Shown: positions 62,753-64,000 of the stretch, in pieces | Layout: every line of letters begins with the position of its first letter | Numbering within the stretch: position 1 is the stretch's first letter | DNA from: JAHJQZ01 sp963675235 | Lineage (GTDB): Bacteria > Pseudomonadota > Alphaproteobacteria > Rhizobiales > Devosiaceae | DNA: 64,000 bases | Direction: 5' to 3' | Assembly: GCA_963675235.2 (NCBI GenBank) | Contig: CAXXFU010000017.1 | Location: forward strand, 372,001 to 436,000 | Notes under the pieces: model-generated | Database searches by the model: none | What the model was told of the DNA's origin: nothing | The model's input: the letters and a program-made list of their open reading frames with translations, nothing else | Made by a program: the position numbers and the translations under genes

Positions 62753-64000
62753 TTCGCTCCCCTCGCCTCCTGCGCCGCGCGGCGCGCCTTGTCCCAGATG
62801 TCGCACAATTCGCGGTATCGATCGGCCATGCGCGCGACGGCATCCTCGTCGCTCATGCCGCCGGCAAGCCAGCTCCGCGCCACCTCGCCGAAAATCGTGC
62901 GTCCGATAGCGAAACCCTTGACGAGATCGAAGCGCGCCGCAAGTGCGAGGCTCTTCGTCAGTTCCTCGACGGGCGCGTCGAGACCAAGCACGACGATGCC
63001 ACGGATATTGCGGTCATTGCGGGTGACAGCATCGCAGGCCTCGGTCCAGGCCGCCTTGGTCTGCATCGGTTCGAGCTTCCACCAGTCGGGATAGATGCCG
63101 ATATCGTAGAAGCGCTGGATGACCCGGGCCGTGGTGTCGTCCGCGACCGGCCCGACCTTGGACGGGATGACTTCAAGAAGGAATTCGAGCCCGTTGGCCC
63201 GCACCGCTTCGAACAGGCGGCGTATTGTCGTTTCCTGATCGGCCTTGATCCCATCATCGTCGTCAGGGTGATAAAAGCACAGAACCTTCACCACCTGCCC
63301 CGTCGGCCATTCGGACAGTGCCGAACCGTAGTCGGCACCGATTTCGAGTTCGAGCGGCCGCGAACCAGGCTTTTCCACCGGTCGTCCGATCCACAGACCG
63401 GTTCCGGCAGCGGCAAATAGGGCATCCTGTCCCAAGCGTCCGTCGCAGAGCACACCATAGCCCGGCCGGCCGTCGGCGACGCGATTGGCGGCCTCAAGGC
63501 AGAGCGTCTTGAACACGCCGATGCGAGAGATGTCGGCGCCGGCCTCATCCGCCATGTCCTCGAGCTGAATGCGGTGATCGAAGGCAAAGACCCTGAGGTC
63601 GGGCCAGTCGCCGAAACGGTTGGTTGCCCAGTGAACCTGCTCGAGTTCGGCATCATGCCTGAGATCGGGACGGACGATGCCGCGCTTGAAGAAGAACTGC
63701 AGTTCCTCCCAGCTCGGATAGGCCGGCGTACAGCCATGCCGCGATACCGCGAAGGCGCCACAGGCATTGGCGTATTTAAGCGCCACCGGCCAGGGTTCGC
63801 CATCGAGCCAGCCCTTGAGCAGGCCGCCCATGAAGCCGTCGCCGGCGCCGAGTACGTTGAACACCTCGATGGCGAACCCCGGCCCGCTTTCGCCATCGTC
63901 GAGATTGTCGGGAATGGCGCCGGCATAGGCCGTTGCTCCCGCTGCGCCGCGTTTGCACACGAGCGTCGCCCCGGAGACCTCGCGCACCTTCCTGAGCGCC
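62749..64000 (-). CDS. iolC: 5-Dehydro-2-deoxygluconokinase fused to DUF2090 (partial, N-terminus outside the window)
   Basis: The visible 416 residues are the C-terminal part of a fusion protein. The first about 95 residues are the end of a PfkB-type kinase, with the catalytic base in NVLGAGDGFMGGLLKGWLD. The remaining roughly 310 residues match DUF2090, an aldolase-like TIM barrel (FAFDHRIQLEDMADEAG, VKVLCFYHPDDDDG). The kinase phosphorylates 2-deoxy-5-keto-gluconate; DUF2090 may perform the following aldol cleavage. The N-terminus lies beyond the right edge, and the usual full length is about 640 residues. It is the first gene of the operon seen here. Confidence 0.88.
   Translation of the reverse strand, partial: ALRKVREVSGATLVCKRGAAGATAYAGAIPDNLDDGESGPGFAIEVFNVLGAGDGFMGGLLKGWLDGEPWPVALKYANACGAFAVSRHGCTPAYPSWEELQFFFKRGIVRPDLRHDAELEQVHWATNRFGDWPDLRVFAFDHRIQLEDMADEAGADISRIGVFKTLCLEAANRVADGRPGYGVLCDGRLGQDALFAAAGTGLWIGRPVEKPGSRPLELEIGADYGSALSEWPTGQVVKVLCFYHPDDDDGIKADQETTIRRLFEAVRANGLEFLLEVIPSKVGPVADDTTARVIQRFYDIGIYPDWWKLEPMQTKAAWTEACDAVTRNDRNIRGIVVLGLDAPVEELTKSLALAARFDLVKGFAIGRTIFGEVARSWLAGGMSDEDAVARMADRYRELCDIWDKARRAAQEARGAK

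Overview
The window is high-GC, gene-dense chromosomal DNA from an alphaproteobacterium, most likely of the order Hyphomicrobiales (Rhizobiales). The evidence is the gene content: a TrcR (DUF1013) cell-cycle regulator, DUF465, DUF992, DUF1036, DUF2312 and DUF882 proteins, the aa3-oxidase subunit IV peptide beside pntAB, a 41-residue L36, and an IolC fused to DUF2090. The genus cannot be fixed from the sequence. No rRNA, tRNA, IS element, prophage or CRISPR array was seen. Coding is almost continuous and composition looks even throughout.

Positions 1-40600 are mostly core genome. In order they hold trcR, gph, a KefF/KefC potassium-efflux pair, a TauE/SafE exporter, two small DUF465 proteins, purEK, rpsU, a DUF992 secreted protein, a DsbA-like protein, a PadR-controlled FtsX-type ABC exporter, pntAB with cytochrome oxidase subunit IV, an outer-membrane barrel, oligoendopeptidase F, an orphan NtrC-type response regulator, two cell-wall proteins (L,D-transpeptidase and a DUF882 peptidase-like protein), dxs, DUF2312, DUF1036, pyk, an M20 dipeptidase, a BCCT transporter, rpmJ (only 41 codons), an acyl-CoA ligase, an MscS channel, an exopolysaccharide-type sugar transferase and a GGDEF-EAL protein. 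CtrA-like boxes (TTAA-N7-TTAA type) lie before the response regulator and the sugar transferase.

Positions 40900-58093 are accessory and look like a glycan-utilisation locus. On the minus strand a GH38 alpha-mannosidase gene is followed by a LacI regulator. After a 215-base gap come an oligopeptide-type ABC importer (binding protein, two permeases, two ATPases), a two-domain HAD protein, a large unassigned protein and a GH105 unsaturated-glucuronyl-type hydrolase. A GH28-like gene is divergent from the GH38 gene. An A/T palindrome (ATGAAAATTTTT type) recurs at the putative promoters and may be the LacI operator. The importer would bring in oligosaccharides containing uronic acid and mannose, and the cytoplasmic hydrolases would dismantle them. 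The large protein and the HAD fusion have no function I can assign and are the best candidates for something undescribed.

Positions 58144-64000 hold a minus-strand myo-inositol catabolic operon, iolC-iolD-iolE-iolB-iolG, with iolC cut by the right edge. A perfect bidirectional terminator separates it from the GH28 gene.
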